DNA of 6,336 nt. Source: Bacteroidota bacterium. GTDB lineage: Bacteria > Bacteroidota > Bacteroidia > Chitinophagales > Chitinophagaceae. The notes under the pieces are model-generated. The model saw only the letters and a list, made by a program, of their open reading frames with translations. It ran no database searches and was not told the origin of the DNA. How positions within the stretch are numbered: position 1 is the first letter of the stretch; every line of letters starts with the position of its first letter. Positions 5,931-6,336 of the stretch are shown here, in pieces. The stretch spans positions 1-6,336 of the forward strand of contig JAGWPI010000390.1 in NCBI GenBank assembly GCA_028877005.1, read 5' to 3'. Both the position numbers and the translations under genes were made by a program.

Positions 5931-6336
5931 TTACAATATCCACCCCAACATTAAACAAACAAGAACAATAATTGGAGGTGGTATTTTTGTATAATATAAA
6001 ACCAGAAAAGTAGCAAGAACTACGGCAATATCTAAAAAACCATTCATTTGCAGGTTCCATAATTCAATAAAAAGTATATCTTTTATAAGGTAAAAGGTTG
6101 CGCCGGCAATTATACCTACCACCGAAGCATTAATACCTTCAAGAGAACGGTATATAACTGCATATTTTTTTAAATTATGCCAAACAGGAAAAAAGAACAA
6201 TACTAATAAAGCACTGGGCACAAAAAGACCAATAGCACCTAATACACAACCAACTACCTGCAAAGTGGGGTCGTGTTCACTTTTTAATACCATTCCACCC
6301 ACAAATGCACCAATAGAAAAAACAGGACCGGGGATA
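5931..6336 (-). CDS. chrA: ChrA-family chromate transporter, C-terminal part (5' end outside window)
   Basis: The frame stays open from the right edge of the window to a TAA at 5931-5933, giving 134 residues. It begins IPGPVFSIGAFVGGMV, the family's GPVF motif and following helix; GAIGLFVPSALLV then matches the conserved G-x-x-G-x-F-x-P-S segment. About four hydrophobic segments follow, ending in LVCLMLGWIL, consistent with the C-terminal half of an inner-membrane CHR protein. Family members export chromate or related oxyanions. Many uncharacterised homologues carry the same annotation without proof of substrate, so the role is by family only. A GTG at 6302-6300 could be mistaken for a start, but the conserved GPVF motif lies upstream in the same frame, so the gene continues past the edge. 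It is not tightly coupled to the downstream hexosaminidase (163-bp gap). Confidence 0.85.
   Translation of the reverse strand, partial: IPGPVFSIGAFVGGMVLKSEHDPTLQVVGCVLGAIGLFVPSALLVLFFFPVWHNLKKYAVIYRSLEGINASVVGIIAGATFYLIKDILFIELWNLQMNGFLDIAVVLATFLVLYYTKIPPPIIVLVCLMLGWIL

Noticed and set aside
6300..6302. GTG as the start codon of a short 123-residue protein
   Set aside because: The same frame continues upstream to the window edge and encodes the conserved GPVF motif of ChrA proteins, so this GTG is an internal Val.
1..6336. CRISPR array, tRNA/rRNA, insertion sequence, phage or defence system
   Set aside because: No regularly spaced repeats, cloverleaf-like segments, transposase or phage motifs, or defence-type domains were seen on either strand; all long frames are ordinary metabolic or transport genes.

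Overview
The window looks like an ordinary chromosomal stretch from a Bacteroidota (Bacteroidetes) bacterium, plausibly of the Chitinophagaceae/Sphingobacteriia type. The signs are an AT-rich sequence, start codons without Shine-Dalgarno motifs, a TAnnTTTG-type -7 promoter box (TAACTTTG at 2076-2083), an outer-membrane barrel ending in Phe, and a GH20 glycosidase of the kind common in this phylum. The taxonomic call is inference from style, not from a marker gene.

Layout, left to right. (1) Positions 1-135 are the 3' end of a + strand gene whose last residues look like the closing strands of an outer-membrane beta-barrel. (2) A small YHS-domain lipoprotein (158-463, +) follows after 22 bp and is probably co-transcribed. 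(3) A hairpin at 466-499 serves as a shared terminator with (4) a convergent FGGY carbohydrate kinase of the gluconokinase type (487-1935, -). The last codons and stop of the kinase lie inside the hairpin. (5) A 178-bp divergent intergenic region carries a good Bacteroidota -7 box and a 9-bp direct repeat with 22-bp period. (6) A DauA-like SulP anion transporter with a C-terminal STAS domain (2114-3760, +) follows. (7) A second convergent hairpin (3796-3821) separates it from (8) a secreted GH20 beta-N-acetylhexosaminidase (3848-5767, -). (9) A 163-bp gap contains two abutting inverted repeats. (10) The C-terminal part of a ChrA-family chromate transporter (5931 to the right edge, -) runs off the window.

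The genes do not form one obvious pathway. The YHS lipoprotein and barrel protein are probably a cell-envelope pair, perhaps in metal handling. The kinase would phosphorylate gluconate or a related sugar (acid) in the cytoplasm. The SulP protein imports or exchanges an anion at the inner membrane. The hexosaminidase trims GlcNAc/GalNAc from chito-oligosaccharides, glycans or muropeptides outside the cytoplasm. ChrA exports or exchanges an oxyanion. I saw no tRNA, rRNA, CRISPR array, insertion sequence, phage gene or defence-type system. No gap between genes exceeds 300 bp. The observations most worth a second look are regulatory: the terminator/stop overlap, the paired direct repeats upstream of the SulP gene, and the inverted repeats upstream of the hexosaminidase.
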